A stretch of 5,523 nucleotides of DNA, taken from the NCBI GenBank assembly GCA_030624785.1, contig JAUXJK010000158.1:1-5523 (forward strand), read 5' to 3'. The position numbers and the translations under genes are program-made. The notes under the pieces are model-generated. The model was not told the DNA's origin. It did not search any database and saw only the letters and a program-made list of their open reading frames with translations. Of the stretch, positions 5,475 through 5,523 are shown piece after piece; position 1 is the first letter of the stretch; each line of letters opens with the position of its first letter. This stretch comes from Actinomycetes bacterium. Its GTDB lineage: Bacteria; Actinomycetota; Thermoleophilia; Gaiellales; Gaiellaceae.

Positions 5475-5504
5475 CCCATACGCAATGCGGTGACTTTTGC
5501 GCAA
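5475..5504 (-). promoter_or_regulatory. Weak candidate sigma70-type promoter for the glycosyltransferase
   Basis: On the minus strand TTGCGC (5504-5499) and TATGGG (5480-5475) are separated by 18 nt, an acceptable -35/-10 arrangement with poor matches in the second halves. The spacer contains the short dyad CGCATTGCG (5489-5481), a possible operator. If used, transcription would start near 5468 and produce a leader of about 200 nt containing all three hairpins. The call is a weak consensus match only. Confidence 0.2.
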
Positions 5505-5523
5505 ATGAACAGCACGATGACCC

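Noticed and set aside
5148..5504. A 118-codon minus-strand open frame across the leader
   Set aside because: It overlaps the start of the glycosyltransferase in another frame and crosses all three hairpins; no domain or ribosome site is visible. If this peptide were conserved in relatives the leader would need a second reading.

Overview
The window looks like chromosomal DNA from a GC-rich (clearly above 50% by eye) actinobacterium-like organism. The guess at Actinomycetota, perhaps the Thermoleophilia branch, rests on composition, the short GNAT-like protein at the left edge and the style of the proteins. It is an inference, not a measured placement. No RNA gene, CRISPR array, insertion sequence or phage gene is visible.

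Layout, left to right. (1) 1-412, plus strand: a short protein carrying only the front half of a GNAT acetyltransferase fold; its frame is open to the window edge. (2) 413-770, plus strand: a 17-bp perfect dyad (546-562), then a Shine-Dalgarno-like site and a 43-residue single-pass membrane protein (577-708), then a very strong GC-rich hairpin (740-770). These look like one compact transcription unit with its own operator and terminator. (3) About 906-1381, minus strand: protein-like sequence that moves through three reading frames, read here as a decayed or mis-sequenced gene of unknown family. (4) 1382-3479, minus strand: a two-gene operon of a flavin aromatic-hydroxylase-type monooxygenase followed 25 nt later by a glyoxalase I-like metalloenzyme. 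The monooxygenase reading frame is intact but has no usable ATG, GTG or TTG before its FAD-binding loop, so its 5' end is either frameshifted or started unusually. (5) 3480-3637: a divergent intergenic region with competing inverted repeats. (6) 3638-4252, plus strand: an intact ankyrin-repeat protein. (7) 4289-5260, minus strand: a family 2 glycosyltransferase, convergent with the ankyrin gene. (8) 5261-5523: a 263-nt leader upstream of the glycosyltransferase with three perfect hairpins, two of them a related tandem pair close to the start codon.

How the genes relate: the monooxygenase and glyoxalase-like enzyme probably act together, or at least are expressed together, in oxidation of an aromatic or polyketide-like compound and handling of an electrophilic product. 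The ankyrin protein is divergent from them and the glycosyltransferase stands alone, so neither can be tied to that operon. The most unusual signals are the structured leader of the glycosyltransferase, the micro-gene with its operator-like dyad, and the broken reading frames on the minus strand. No multi-gene system new to science can be claimed from this window.
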